DNA of 64,000 bases from CBDCWQ01 sp965223435 (GTDB lineage: Bacteria > Myxococcota > Kuafuiibacteriia > Kuafuiibacteriales > Kuafuiibacteriaceae): assembly GCA_965223435.1 (NCBI GenBank), contig CBDCWQ010000017.1, forward strand, positions 268,877 through 332,876. Direction: 5' to 3'. The notes under the pieces were generated by a model, which saw only the letters and a program-made list of their open reading frames with translations, was not told the origin of the DNA and did no database searches. Shown here piece after piece: positions 56,601-63,375 of the stretch; the first letter of the stretch is position 1, and the number at the start of each line of letters is the position of its first letter. Made by a program: the position numbers and the translations under genes.

Positions 56601-56922
56601 GGGAAATGACGACGTCGACCAAGATGGCCTTCCCAACCGGGTGGACCAAGACGCCGACGGCGACACGTTGCCCGATCGGGTTGAAGGGACTGGCGATCGT
56701 GACGGCGATGGGGTTCCGAATTACCTCGACCCGGATGCGGTTGGCCCCATCGACCTCAGTACTTTGGAGTTTCGCGGCGGTCGTGCCTTTGAGGGATGCA
56801 CGAGCACTGGCATTCCCCGGCACGGCGCTCTATCTTGGGCGTGGCTTCTGGTTGGTTTCTTCGGATTCCAACGGCGAAAACGTCTTCAACACCTTGTTCA
56901 GACGTTTGTCGGGCGCGCTTGA
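50686..56922 (+). CDS. Giant FG-GAP / UnbV-like / calcium-repeat surface protein with MYXO-CTERM-like tail (module 2)
   Basis: 2,078 residues. ATG 50686 is preferred because GGAGGAAG lies upstream; GTG 50659 and ATG 50662 overlap the OmpA stop. Signal peptide ends near 'KEARAQ'. Residues ~35-440: FG-GAP/VCBS propeller ('GDFNDDGCLDLL', 'ADFNGDGLLDFA', 'CDFDADGDLDIF', 'GDYDNDGDLDIA'). Residues ~445-535: ASPIC/UnbV-like domain ('GGQAHFGMPGG...VEVRVIFPN'). Then 17 tandem 29-residue repeats (52438-53910) and ~1,000 residues of TSP3-like loops. The tail has Cys (FEGCTSTG), a hydrophobic helix (LSWAWLLVGFFGF) and RRKR, like a MYXO-CTERM signal. Confidence 0.92.
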   Translation: MKAPTRTELHPIRMEVSSQFVARLKAIGIGFAAIWAAGLPAAKEARAQFANVAGAGLSAGADVAVGGGKNGGLTWGDFNDDGCLDLLVNTDDGGAGGSFSRLLFSDCAANPSFTDRTMTHAPGLLTDELERSAVAADFNGDGLLDFARNTVGRVEIYINRGPGAVPPYSFGAGGGADHVFVGPWANYSLFNTEGMGAIDVEGDGDIDLVLDNHRAGFVILQNNAGVFSEEDPANNDLPTSSGGSGDYLAIGDFDLDGDTDFLGRKPAGAPDLWVNNGGRFSSSTTTFDQPAANGNKGGVLFCDFDADGDLDIFWSDNGTNQIWRQDGPTTWVATGEPATSSGVAIADTTGLGIDGVSCGDVDNDGDVDLYLAAGGADLLFLNTTPAGGALSFTQDNLGIANAANSEGVTFGDYDNDGDLDIAVNIADGPNELWRNGLNNTNYFFVKANMTTGAPYNGTVVTLLSGTGSGSVVGPSTTIAGGSGHGSGGDGGGQAHFGMPGGAATRVEVRVIFPNRTTVYQCATPSSLAQQTTTITPNTASSPCVDTDGDGVPDHADPDDDDDGTLDGADPDDTDPCNPNPAAGRCDADGDGVTVGGGDADDNNACVPDANDPLCDADGDGVTVGGGDADDNNACVPDANDPLCDADGDGVTVGGGDADDNNPCVPDANDPLCDADGDGVTVGGGDADDNNPCVPDANDPLCDADGDGVTVGGGDADDNNPCVPDANDPLCDADGDGVTVGGGDADDNNPCVPDASDPLCDADGDGVTVGGGDPDNNNACVPDANDPLCDADGDGITVGAGDPDDNDACNPDVNDPLCDADGDGVTVGGGDADDNNACVPDANDPLCDADGDGVTVGGGDPDNNNPCVPDASDPLCDADGDGVTVGGGDPDNNNPCVPDANDPLCDADGDGVTVGGGDPDDTNPCVPDASDPLCDADGDGVTVGGGDPDDSNPCNPDANDPLCDADGDGETVGDGDPDNNDPCVPDMNDPLCDADDDGVATNVDPDDNNACVPDADDPLCDADGDGVTVGGADPNDNDACVPDENDPLCDADGDGSPGGTDPDNRDPCVPSNVASTCDTDGDGVVDGQDLDPNQPNVCRDADADQCDDCANTGANGSGGAPNADGPDGDGDGRCNRGDLDGDNDGIPDVLENMIGAFPEGDSDADGIPNFRDANDRGDGQPSMSPDADGNGLVDVLSSVFDADGDGVPNHLDLDADSDGIPDTVESGHAGTDANNDGVLDGPYGSNGLQDEVETAPDSGMPNFVRRDTDGDGLPDFLDSDSDGDGLSDTQEAGLSALDRDGDGSIDVSIDSDSDGVFDSYDDSDGDGTADNQDPDSPRFGGVKDPLDEDENGMVDAVLDQDGDGIPDPYDAATGGLDGSGDSDGDGTSDALECPNPPGWPDCPDSDRDGQPNYQEAVDLDADGVLDAKDQDTDNDGIPNANENDLGLDPYGDNDQDGVPNWEDVSDRGDGQPNACAPGSPASTCDAPSLVYDRDQDGVPNHKDLDSDNDGLSDALESGLDGPDPNGNGVLDGSVGANGLIDALETEPDSGRLRGPILNTDGDQDPDFLDLDSDDDGDFDVIEAGHVGFDGNGDGRGDDPTDVDMDGILDAVDDSDLDGTVDLQDGDPPSFGGLRPEAPQSVDVDADGIPDAFDRDDGGPGPGDSDLDTRPDSLECVGGWPCPDADLDGRPDYAVGDDGDGDGVGDGSDRDTDNDGIFNDAENVLGVDPLEDRDGDGIPNFADVDERGDGMPNACSDDNNDQICDAVASAFDVDGDGNPNHTDRDADGDGLPDLLEAGHGEADADGDGQVDGPVGTNGVPDNVETQPDSGMPDYVVRDTDQEPPPDFLDADSDGDGILDRVERLQDPDGDGNPAYTDEDSDNDGLLDAVEGETDRDNDGIPNYLDPDSDGDGIPDMQEGAQDPDGDGEPNYVDLDADGDGVDDQTEGTEDPDGDGVPNFLDTDSDGDNIPDAVEGNDDVDQDGLPNRVDQDADGDTLPDRVEGTGDRDGDGVPNYLDPDAVGPIDLSTLEFRGGRAFEGCTSTGIPRHGALSWAWLLVGFFGFQRRKRLQHLVQTFVGRA
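52438..53910 (+). repeat. 17 tandem 87-bp coding repeats (29-residue units, two Cys each)
   Basis: The unit reads CDADGDGVTVGGGDADDNN followed by xCVPDANDPL. Seventeen units can be counted without a gap; units 15 and 17 are one residue short. The first units are nearly identical in DNA, the last ones diverged. Two fixed cysteines per unit suggest disulphide-stapled calcium loops. Confidence 0.92.
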
Positions 56923-57019
56923 CTCGTTTGTGAAAGACTGACACCGTCCCGCGCTGCAGTGTGCCCTTCGCCAAACGTTCGTACGCGTTTTGCGGGCCGG
57001 TAGTGAGGTTTCTTTGATA

Positions 57020-57214
57020 ATGTACAAAAAATTGACAGCAGGAATACTGGTAATGATGGCCGTCGGTGCTTTGTCAGCCTGTGGGGCGGGTATGGCGACG
57101 GTTTCAACAAAAGGCAGCGCTTACGTGGTGCGAAATCGGGCTTTTGGTTCGGATATGTACTACTGCACAGCCGAATCGGGTCAGCCGGTGTGCACCGAGG
57201 TAGAGGAGAAGTGA
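57020..57214 (+). CDS. Small lipoprotein, tandem pair member 1
   Basis: 64 residues from ATG 57020 (GAGG upstream). Lipoprotein signal with lipobox ALSAC; the mature part is only about 44 residues, with 'GSAYVVRNRAFGSDMYYC' and 'GQPVCTEVEEK'. Homologous to the next gene, five bases downstream. No known family; too short for a confident role. Confidence 0.7.
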   Translation: MYKKLTAGILVMMAVGALSACGAGMATVSTKGSAYVVRNRAFGSDMYYCTAESGQPVCTEVEEK

Positions 57215-57219
57215 GCGAC

Positions 57220-57432
57220 ATGAAAAAAGGATGGCTTCACCTAGTTTTGCTTTTGGCAATCGTGTTTGTGTCGGGTTGCTCGTTCGTGTCCAGTCATACG
57301 CCCAGCAGTACCAGTGTGACCGGTGAGGCATGGTACACCAGGCAAAAGTTTGTCTTGTTTTTCCCCATCGGGACCGATGTTTACTACTGCCAGGAGGGTA
57401 AGGCTGTCTGCCAAGAGGCCGAAATACGGTAG
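57220..57432 (+). CDS. Small lipoprotein, tandem pair member 2
   Basis: 70 residues from ATG 57220 behind GAGGAG, which lies in the end of the previous gene. Lipobox VSGC. The mature part shares with the first copy the pattern 'aWY..x.F..GtDvYYC..G..VCqEaE' (GTDVYYCQEGKAVCQEAEIR here). A duplicated pair, probably co-expressed; function unknown. The following 160 bp to the next gene hold nothing recognised. Confidence 0.7.
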   Translation: MKKGWLHLVLLLAIVFVSGCSFVSSHTPSSTSVTGEAWYTRQKFVLFFPIGTDVYYCQEGKAVCQEAEIR

Positions 57433-57591
57433 GGCCTCCCCAAGCAGCGCCGTAAGTCTTGGTGTCTACGGGCCGCGTCATTCCCATTTGTTTCTGGGCC
57501 TCGCGCCTTCGTCGCGCGCGGGGTCGGTTGATCCCAACCAGGCGTGGTCCGAGGCGCGGTCGCTGTCTGGCGGGAAGCGGCCGCAGCCCGC

Positions 57592-57801
57592 TCACCGGCC
57601 GTCTTGGGAGGGCCGCGTCCGTTTTTTGAGGGCTATGCCGAGGATGACCACCAACCCCACCAAAAGAAGGGGCGCCAGGCCGGTGATGACTTCATGAAAG
57701 ATGCCGGCTCCTTCATGGCTGTGTCCGGGATGTGCTTGGCCGGTCGCCGACAGGCCGAGCCCCCCAAGCAACACTGAGGCTCCAAGAATACGATTCTTCA
57801 T
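57592..57801 (-). CDS. Small exported membrane protein with His-rich loop
   Basis: 69 residues from ATG 57801, preceded by AAGGAG at six bases; an upstream start at 57843 is less likely. Signal peptide (ILGASVLLGGLGLSATGQA), a short histidine-rich segment (HPGHSHEGAG), one membrane helix (GLAPLLLVGLVVILGIAL) and a basic tail. The His-rich segment could bind metal; no family is recognised. Convergent with the lipoprotein pair. Confidence 0.6.
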   Translation of the reverse strand: MKNRILGASVLLGGLGLSATGQAHPGHSHEGAGIFHEVITGLAPLLLVGLVVILGIALKKRTRPSQDGR

Positions 57802-57989
57802 AGGAAACTCCTTCGCTCCATTTTGAGACGCTGGCATTTGCAATCAAAGCCCGCATCGCGTCCCAACCGCTCATGTTCTTCATGCACCGCTACGCTGGTG
57901 TCGAGCCAAAAGGCGCGCGGCCTCCGTGCCCGATGAAGGGTCGTCCCTGGTGGTCGCCCCATCAGAGTACGGTCCAGCGGGGGCGGGGT

Positions 57990-59336
57990 TTACTGACCCT
58001 CTGGTTGGGGCCAGGCGTCTGGGGCCACCGGGGTGACTGGGGCTACGGTTGGGGGCAGCCCGGGGATTTGCGCTTTCCATGCGGTCGGTGGCCATGGGGT
58101 TCTCTTGGGGAGGTTCCCCTGCTTGTCGAGATTGAGAAATGCACTCGGGGCTTTGACATAAATGTCCTCGAGGGCTGTCGGTTCAAGGTCAAGCCCGTGC
58201 ATGAGAAAATCGGGCTCCAAAAAAAAGCGAAACTTCTCAGCCTCGAGAAACTGCATGTAAGAACGCAAGGTGGCATCCACGTAGGCCTGGGTCTTGGTTT
58301 TCTCTAGGACCAGGTCGCCGCCGAACATGATCTTTTTTGCGTGTTTGGCAAAGTAGGCTCTGCTTCTGGTCCGCCACTTTGCGAACGCTTCGAAGCCTTC
58401 GATATGAAACTGCCACCAGCCAAAGCTGATATCGGTGTAGAGGTTGGGGTAACGCTCGAGCAGCCAAGCAAATCGCTTGAGCCTGGCCTCGGTGTTTTTG
58501 TGGAGTCCGAAGTGCGGCACGTTGACCCGAAGATAGGGGTGTCTTTCCATCACCCGCACAAACTCCTCAAAGTACTTGTTCAGATTCACGTGGAAAACCA
58601 AAGGCAGCTGGGTCTTTTCGGCGTATTGGTACACCGGCATCATTCGCGCGTCGTCAAGTGGCATGCTGTGAAAGGGCGCCTTCCCGGTGCTGGCGCCGTG
58701 ACCGAGGTATAGTTTGATTCCGTCTGCGCCCTTTTCCACATACGCTTTGACCAACTTGAGGTTGCCTACCGCTTCAGGGTCGATGGTCACAAAAGCGCAG
58801 AACCGGTCTGGGTATTTGTTGCGAATTCGGATGATTGCCTCGTTGTTCTTTTTGTACCGTTCAAAGCCAAATCGACGATTGAGTGTGAATGTGTACCACG
58901 AGGTTCCCATGAGGCATGTCCGCCCAATACGGAACTTGTCCATGGCGACGAGGAGCATCTTTGCCCGGGCTTCGTGGTCGACATGTTCATGAACGTTGAT
59001 GGCCCGAAACACTCTCGGGCCCAGGTCTTGGGTGCTGACCCGTTTGTCGCGGTATTTCGAGTACGCAAAGTTCTTTGGATGCCGCCTGATGGGCCTGTGT
59101 GGAATCCCGTTGCCCAGTTCGCGAATGCGGGGGTCTTGGGTGTCTGGATCGAGAGCAGTGGTCTTTGGGGCGGGGGTGGCGCTTACCTTCGGTGCTTGTT
59201 TTTCGGGTCGGCGTTTGCTTTTACCCACAAACCACGCGGCGGTGCTCGTGACGGCAAGGAAAGCCGTCAGTATAAAATGAAGGCGTCGTTTCGCTTTTCT
59301 CGATGCGCCCCACTGCTTTTTGCCTAAGGTACCCAC
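57990..59336 (-). CDS. Membrane-anchored amidohydrolase-family protein
   Basis: 448 residues from GTG 59336, overlapping the end of bioF by 13 bp; the frame is open upstream, but that part lies inside bioF. An N-terminal membrane helix (LHFILTAFLAVTSTAAWFVG) and a Pro-rich linker precede an amidohydrolase-2 type TIM barrel: 'AINVHEHVDH' (HxH metal ligands), 'GADGIKLYLGH', 'LPLVFHVN', 'LRVNVPHFG' and 'IMFGGDLV' (Asp). The barrel probably lies outside the cytoplasm. Its placement as the last gene of the biotin operon may be chance read-through coupling or a link to pimelate/biotin metabolism; the substrate is unknown. Confidence 0.83.
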   Translation of the reverse strand: MGTLGKKQWGASRKAKRRLHFILTAFLAVTSTAAWFVGKSKRRPEKQAPKVSATPAPKTTALDPDTQDPRIRELGNGIPHRPIRRHPKNFAYSKYRDKRVSTQDLGPRVFRAINVHEHVDHEARAKMLLVAMDKFRIGRTCLMGTSWYTFTLNRRFGFERYKKNNEAIIRIRNKYPDRFCAFVTIDPEAVGNLKLVKAYVEKGADGIKLYLGHGASTGKAPFHSMPLDDARMMPVYQYAEKTQLPLVFHVNLNKYFEEFVRVMERHPYLRVNVPHFGLHKNTEARLKRFAWLLERYPNLYTDISFGWWQFHIEGFEAFAKWRTRSRAYFAKHAKKIMFGGDLVLEKTKTQAYVDATLRSYMQFLEAEKFRFFLEPDFLMHGLDLEPTALEDIYVKAPSAFLNLDKQGNLPKRTPWPPTAWKAQIPGLPPTVAPVTPVAPDAWPQPEGQ

Positions 59337-60514
59337 GGTTGTTCGCCGTCCATCAGGCCTTGAGCCCGCACCAGATCCAGTGCTTTGAGCAGTTGCTCGA
59401 CATCTTGCCGGTGATGCTTGGCACAAACCGTCACGCGAAGGCGGGACGTGCCCTTTGGGACCGTGGGGGGGCGAATGGCTTGAACGTAGATGCCCTGGTC
59501 CCACAACGCTTGACTGATGCGCATCGCTTGTTCCGATGGGCCCACGATGACTGGGCAGATGGGGCTTTTTAGGTTCAGGCCAAGCCCAGATTCCAGCTCG
59601 CGGACCCGGGACCATAGGGACGCTCTAAGGTTTGTATTTTTTTGGCCGATGCGAAGTGCGGCGAGCAGTCCGGCAACACAGGGCAAGGGGAGTGCGGTCG
59701 AAAACACAAACGGTCTTCCGCGATTCAAAAGGAGTTCTTTGACCCGTGGGCCGCAGGCCACGAAGCCGCCAAGGCCTCCGGCCGCCTTGCTCAGGGTGCC
59801 CACCCGAAGGCTGATCCCATCCGAGAGCCCAAGGGCCTCGGTCAGCCCCTCGCCGTTCTCTCCAAAGACCAGAGTTGCGTGGCTCTCATCGACCATGATT
59901 TGCGCGCCATGGCGCTCGCCCAGCGCGGCGATTTCTCGAAGAGGAGCGAGGTCCCCGTCCATGCTGAAGACGGACTCGGTGACGATCAATTTTCGGGTTT
60001 TTTTGGAGGCCTTGAGTTGTTGGGCCAGATGACCCACATCTTGGTGAGGATACACCGAAAGCGTGGCCCCGTTGCGCCGGGCCATTCGACAGCCATCGAT
60101 GATGGACGCATGATTGAGGCGGTCCGAGAAAATCTCGGTTGTTTCGTCGCTCACGGTAGCGATGGTGGCAAGATTTGCGCTGTAGCCGGTCGGGAAAAGG
60201 AGCGCCGACTTCGCGTTGACCAGCTGGGCGATCTGATGTTCCAGAGCCTCGTGAAACGATGAGTACCCACAAATGAGTGGGGACCCTCGAGGTCCATTGC
60301 CAAAATCGAGCGCCGCGTCGCTGATGGCTCTTTTCACTTCCGGATGATCACTCAGCCCGAGATAGTCGTTGGTGGCAAACAACGTGACCGCAGTGGTGCC
60401 TCGCGTGGCGTGTACCGAATCGACGGGTGTGAGCGATCGAAGGTCCCTTCGCAGCCCCTGTTGTTGGAGGCGCAAAAGCTGCGCCTCGACCCATGGATCT
60501 GGCCCCTCTGTCAT
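59324..60514 (-). CDS. bioF: 8-amino-7-oxononanoate synthase
   Basis: 396 residues, normal length. PLP-dependent condensation of pimeloyl-ACP/CoA with L-alanine, first committed step of biotin ring assembly. Motifs: 'TNDYLGLSDHPEV', 'GPRGSPLICGYSSFHEALE', 'SDRLNHASIIDG', 'MVDESHATLVFG' (Asp and His at the cofactor) and the PLP lysine in 'GTLSKAAGGLGGFV'. Its ATG overlaps the bioD stop as ATGA. In the order bioB-bioA-bioD-bioF. Confidence 0.95.
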   Translation of the reverse strand: MTEGPDPWVEAQLLRLQQQGLRRDLRSLTPVDSVHATRGTTAVTLFATNDYLGLSDHPEVKRAISDAALDFGNGPRGSPLICGYSSFHEALEHQIAQLVNAKSALLFPTGYSANLATIATVSDETTEIFSDRLNHASIIDGCRMARRNGATLSVYPHQDVGHLAQQLKASKKTRKLIVTESVFSMDGDLAPLREIAALGERHGAQIMVDESHATLVFGENGEGLTEALGLSDGISLRVGTLSKAAGGLGGFVACGPRVKELLLNRGRPFVFSTALPLPCVAGLLAALRIGQKNTNLRASLWSRVRELESGLGLNLKSPICPVIVGPSEQAMRISQALWDQGIYVQAIRPPTVPKGTSRLRVTVCAKHHRQDVEQLLKALDLVRAQGLMDGEQPWVP

Positions 60515-61212
60515 GGCGAGGTGGCGGTTTCGAGCCAGTTGAGGATGGGTCCGAGTTCGGGTTCAGACGCTTTGGGGCTCGGGGCTCGGCTCAGGGTGAC
60601 GACGGTCTTCGTCCCGTCAAATTTTCTGAGTGTTTTCGCATTCTCATGGGTGCTTTGGTCTGGTGAGGGGGGCGCCACCAGCACGGTCCCGAGGACTGGG
60701 ACGCTGGCCGCCCGAAGGGCGCTCAGCGTCAGCAGACAGTGGTTCAGGGTTCCCAATCGGTCTGGCGCGACGACCAAGGCGCGTGCGTTGACGGCGCCTG
60801 CAAGATCGATGGCCGTGTGTTGCCAGGTCAGTGGGGACAGCAAGCCGCCGGCGCCCTCAACGAGGACGTAGTCGTAGCGGGCGTCCAGCGAGCGGATGAC
60901 TTCACACCAAGGCGTGATGGACAACACCTGGCCCTCCAGATCTGCGGCACAGGGGGGCGCTAAGGGTGCGCGAAATCGCTGGAGGGCTTGGGGATATTCG
61001 GTCTGTCCCGTATGCGCGGCCAAAATGGCGCCATCTTCGAGGCTGCGGGATTGCTCCTCGCAACCACTTTCTACGGGTTTGATGGCGATGACGCGCTTGC
61101 GTTGTTTGTGAAGGAGGTAGCCCAGACCGGCCGCGACGAACGTCTTTCCGATGCCGGTATCGGTGCCGGTGACCAGGATGATCACCGCGCACCCTTTGTC
61201 GGCGGCCCCCAT
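60511..61212 (-). CDS. bioD: Dethiobiotin synthetase
   Basis: 233 residues from ATG 61212; GTG 61185, behind AAAGGG, is a credible alternative giving the usual short N-terminus. ATP-dependent ring closure of 7,8-diaminopelargonate to dethiobiotin. Walker A 'VTGTDTGIGKTFVAAGL', substrate lysine in 'IKPVESG', and 'YVLVEGAGGLLSPL'. Sits 62 bases after bioA and overlaps bioF by four bases. Confidence 0.94.
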   Translation of the reverse strand: MGAADKGCAVIILVTGTDTGIGKTFVAAGLGYLLHKQRKRVIAIKPVESGCEEQSRSLEDGAILAAHTGQTEYPQALQRFRAPLAPPCAADLEGQVLSITPWCEVIRSLDARYDYVLVEGAGGLLSPLTWQHTAIDLAGAVNARALVVAPDRLGTLNHCLLTLSALRAASVPVLGTVLVAPPSPDQSTHENAKTLRKFDGTKTVVTLSRAPSPKASEPELGPILNWLETATSP

Positions 61213-61274
61213 GGTGGCCTTGCTTGGGTGGACGAGCGGAGACGGAACATGGCGGGCGTCAATACGATGCGTGG

Positions 61275-62645
61275 TCAGCGCGCGTCGGTGAGCTCGGCCC
61301 GAAGACCATACCTGACTGCATCGACCAGCGTTGTGATTTCTTCTTCCGTGATGGACAACGGGGGCATCAGCACGATGAGGTCGCCGAGTGGTCGCAAGAA
61401 GACGCCTTTTTCCATCGCCCGTTTGCAAACCCGCATGCCCCGGCGTTCGCCCGCCAAAAATGGTGTTTTGTTCTGTCTTTCTAAAATGAGTTCGATGCCA
61501 GCCGCGAGTCCGTATTGCCGGATGTCGCCCACGCCAGGTTCGGTCTCGAGGGTCTTGAGGGCCTCCCGGAGACGCCCAATTTTGGGCTCGAGGTTTCGAA
61601 TGACATCGTTCGATTGAAAGAGATCGAGGGTGGCCAATGCGGCTGCGGCCCCCAGTGCGTTTCCGGTGTAGGTGTGCCCGTGAAAGAATGTTTTTCCGTT
61701 CTCCGGACGCCCCAAAAAGGCATCAAACACCCGCCGCGTGGTCAGGGTTGCGGCAAGCGGGAGGTAACCACCGGTCAACCCCTTGGCGATGCACAGAAAA
61801 TCGGGACTCACCCCTTCTTTTTCGCAAGCAAACATCTTCCCCGAACGACCCATGCCCACCGCGACTTCATCGAGAATCAAAAAGATGCCCAGCTCATCAC
61901 ACAGCGCGCGAACCTGCTGAAGAAAGCCGTCCGGGTAGGTGATGAAACCGCCGGCACCCTGTAGACCGGGTTCAAGAACGATGGCTGCAAGGACCTCGTG
62001 GTGGGACCGAACCACTTGCTCAAATCGCTGGACGTAGTCGACGGCAAAGGCCTCAACCGACATCCCGTCCGGCCGTCTGTAGGTATACGGTGACGGGGCA
62101 CGAACGGTGTCGAAGACCAAGGATTCGAAACATTCATGAAAGAGTGAAATCCCCCCGAGCGAAACGGCCCCGATGGTATCTCCATGGTAGGCGCGGTCCA
62201 GGGCCAGGAATTGGGTTCGGGCGCGACCCTCCTTGTCTGGCGATTGTTGCCAGTATTGATAAGCCATCTTGAGGGCGACTTCGACCGAGGTCGAGCCGTT
62301 GTCCGAGAAGAACACTTTGTCCAATCCGGATGGGCTCAAGTCCACCAGTCGCTTGGAGAGTTCAATCGCGGGCTGGCAGCTGTGCCCGAGGAGCGTGGCA
62401 TGGGCGATGCGCTGAAGTTGGGCTTCGATGGCGGCGTTGATTTCGGGTACCCGGTGCCCGAAGGTGTTGCACCACAGCGAGGCGACCCCGTCCAAGTAGC
62501 GCCGCCCATCCACATCGATGAGGTAGTTGCCTTCCCCCTCGACGATCAACAGCGGCGATTCACTGGCGTAGACCGCGTGGGGCGTAAAGGGATGCCACAG
62601 GTGCGCTTCGTCCCACTTGAGCAATTCTTCTTTTGTGGGTGCCAC
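61275..62645 (-). CDS. bioA: Adenosylmethionine-8-amino-7-oxononanoate aminotransferase
   Basis: 456 residues from GTG 62645, preceded by GGAGGATC; an upstream GTG at 62687 overlaps bioB. Converts KAPA to DAPA with SAM as amino donor. Class III aminotransferase motifs: 'LWHPFTPH', 'DGVASLWCNTFGH', 'FFSDNGSTSVEVALKMA', 'RAYHGDTIGAVSLGG', 'FLILDEVAVGMGRSG' and the PLP lysine in 'CIAKGLTGGYLP'. Lies 22 bases after bioB. Confidence 0.95.
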   Translation of the reverse strand: MAPTKEELLKWDEAHLWHPFTPHAVYASESPLLIVEGEGNYLIDVDGRRYLDGVASLWCNTFGHRVPEINAAIEAQLQRIAHATLLGHSCQPAIELSKRLVDLSPSGLDKVFFSDNGSTSVEVALKMAYQYWQQSPDKEGRARTQFLALDRAYHGDTIGAVSLGGISLFHECFESLVFDTVRAPSPYTYRRPDGMSVEAFAVDYVQRFEQVVRSHHEVLAAIVLEPGLQGAGGFITYPDGFLQQVRALCDELGIFLILDEVAVGMGRSGKMFACEKEGVSPDFLCIAKGLTGGYLPLAATLTTRRVFDAFLGRPENGKTFFHGHTYTGNALGAAAALATLDLFQSNDVIRNLEPKIGRLREALKTLETEPGVGDIRQYGLAAGIELILERQNKTPFLAGERRGMRVCKRAMEKGVFLRPLGDLIVLMPPLSITEEEITTLVDAVRYGLRAELTDAR

Positions 62646-62667
62646 TGACGAACGATCCTCCGGAGGT

Positions 62668-62943
62668 TCAGCTGTTGACCAGCACACCCTCGAACCCGGC
62701 TTCTTTGATCATGGACCAGTCTTTTGCGTCGCCTTGTCCTTCGGTCGTGAGGTAGCCCTGAGCGAAAATGGAGTTGGCGGGGTACAGTGCCAATGCCTGC
62801 ATGCTCCCGAGGCAAACCTCCCGGCCGCCCGCGGCACGCACGTCCTTGTCCGGATGAACAAAACGAAACATCGCCAGCGCCCGAAGGCATTCTTGGGGTG
62901 TGAGTTTGGGCCGGAGTCCGAGCGGTGTGCCCGGTCTGGGATT
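62668..62943 (-). CDS. bioB: Biotin synthase, C-terminal fragment (cut at the sequence junction)
   Basis: Only the last ~91 codons are present. 'NPRPGTPLG', 'AMFRFVHPDKDVRAAGGREV' and the tail 'YLTTEGQGDAKDWSMIKEAG' are diagnostic of BioB, the radical-SAM enzyme that inserts sulfur into dethiobiotin. The CxxxCxxC cluster site and most of the barrel are missing: 5' of the Asn of 'NPRPG' the sequence becomes unrelated AT-rich DNA instead of the expected 'NFFNPRPG'. The gene is broken by whatever joined the two parts of this window. Confidence 0.9.
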   Translation of the reverse strand, partial: NPRPGTPLGLRPKLTPQECLRALAMFRFVHPDKDVRAAGGREVCLGSMQALALYPANSIFAQGYLTTEGQGDAKDWSMIKEAGFEGVLVNS

Positions 62944-63163
62944 AGCTAAAACATGTATCTAAATGTCCATCTTCGGGTCGGTAAATTATAATCAACGCAA
63001 AAAGGCCGGGCAACTCACGACTTTTAGTGCATCTTGTGTTGCTACCCATTTGAGTCAGGGTATCGTAGTGGACAATAACAGATTCGTAAAGTATTTGGCG
63101 AATTTATTACACAAATAATAACGATAGGTGGCCATTTGGTATACTAATTTTGACGGGAAATTG
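62944..63163. other. AT-rich non-coding sequence after the junction
   Basis: Base composition differs clearly from everything to the left. No gene on either strand; it holds upstream sequence of the tRNA gene. Confidence 0.6.
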
Positions 63164-63193
63164 TTTGCATACCATTTCGGGGGCGGCTATACT
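63164..63193 (+). promoter_or_regulatory. Sigma-70-type promoter of tRNA-Lys
   Basis: TTTGCA (63164-63169) and TATACT (63188-63193) with an 18-bp spacer, 13 bases before the tRNA. Confidence 0.55.
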
Positions 63194-63206
63194 TGCAATT
63201 TGTTGC

Positions 63207-63279
63207 GGCTCCGTAGCTCAGCTGGCAGAGCAGGTGACTTTTAATCACTTGGTCGCAGGTTCGAATCCTGCCGGAGTCA
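63207..63279 (+). tRNA. tRNA-Lys (anticodon TTT)
   Basis: 73 bases that fold as a full cloverleaf. Acceptor GGCTCCG pairs with CGGAGTC (one G-U), D-arm GCTC/GAGC, anticodon loop CTTTTAA giving TTT, and T-arm GCAGG-TTCGAAT-CCTGC. The discriminator is A; CCA is not encoded. Confidence 0.97.
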
Positions 63280-63310
63280 CTGACTAATGTCTGGCTCACC
63301 ACATATGCAG

Positions 63311-63339
63311 CCTCCATATCGCTTGGTATGGAGGTTTTT
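63311..63339 (+). terminator. Intrinsic terminator after tRNA-Lys
   Basis: CCTCCATA / TATGGAGG form an 8-bp stem with an 8-nt loop, followed directly by TTTTT. Confidence 0.85.
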
Positions 63340-63375
63340 ATTTTCGGGTCTTTAGGATTTACTGTAGGAGAAAAT

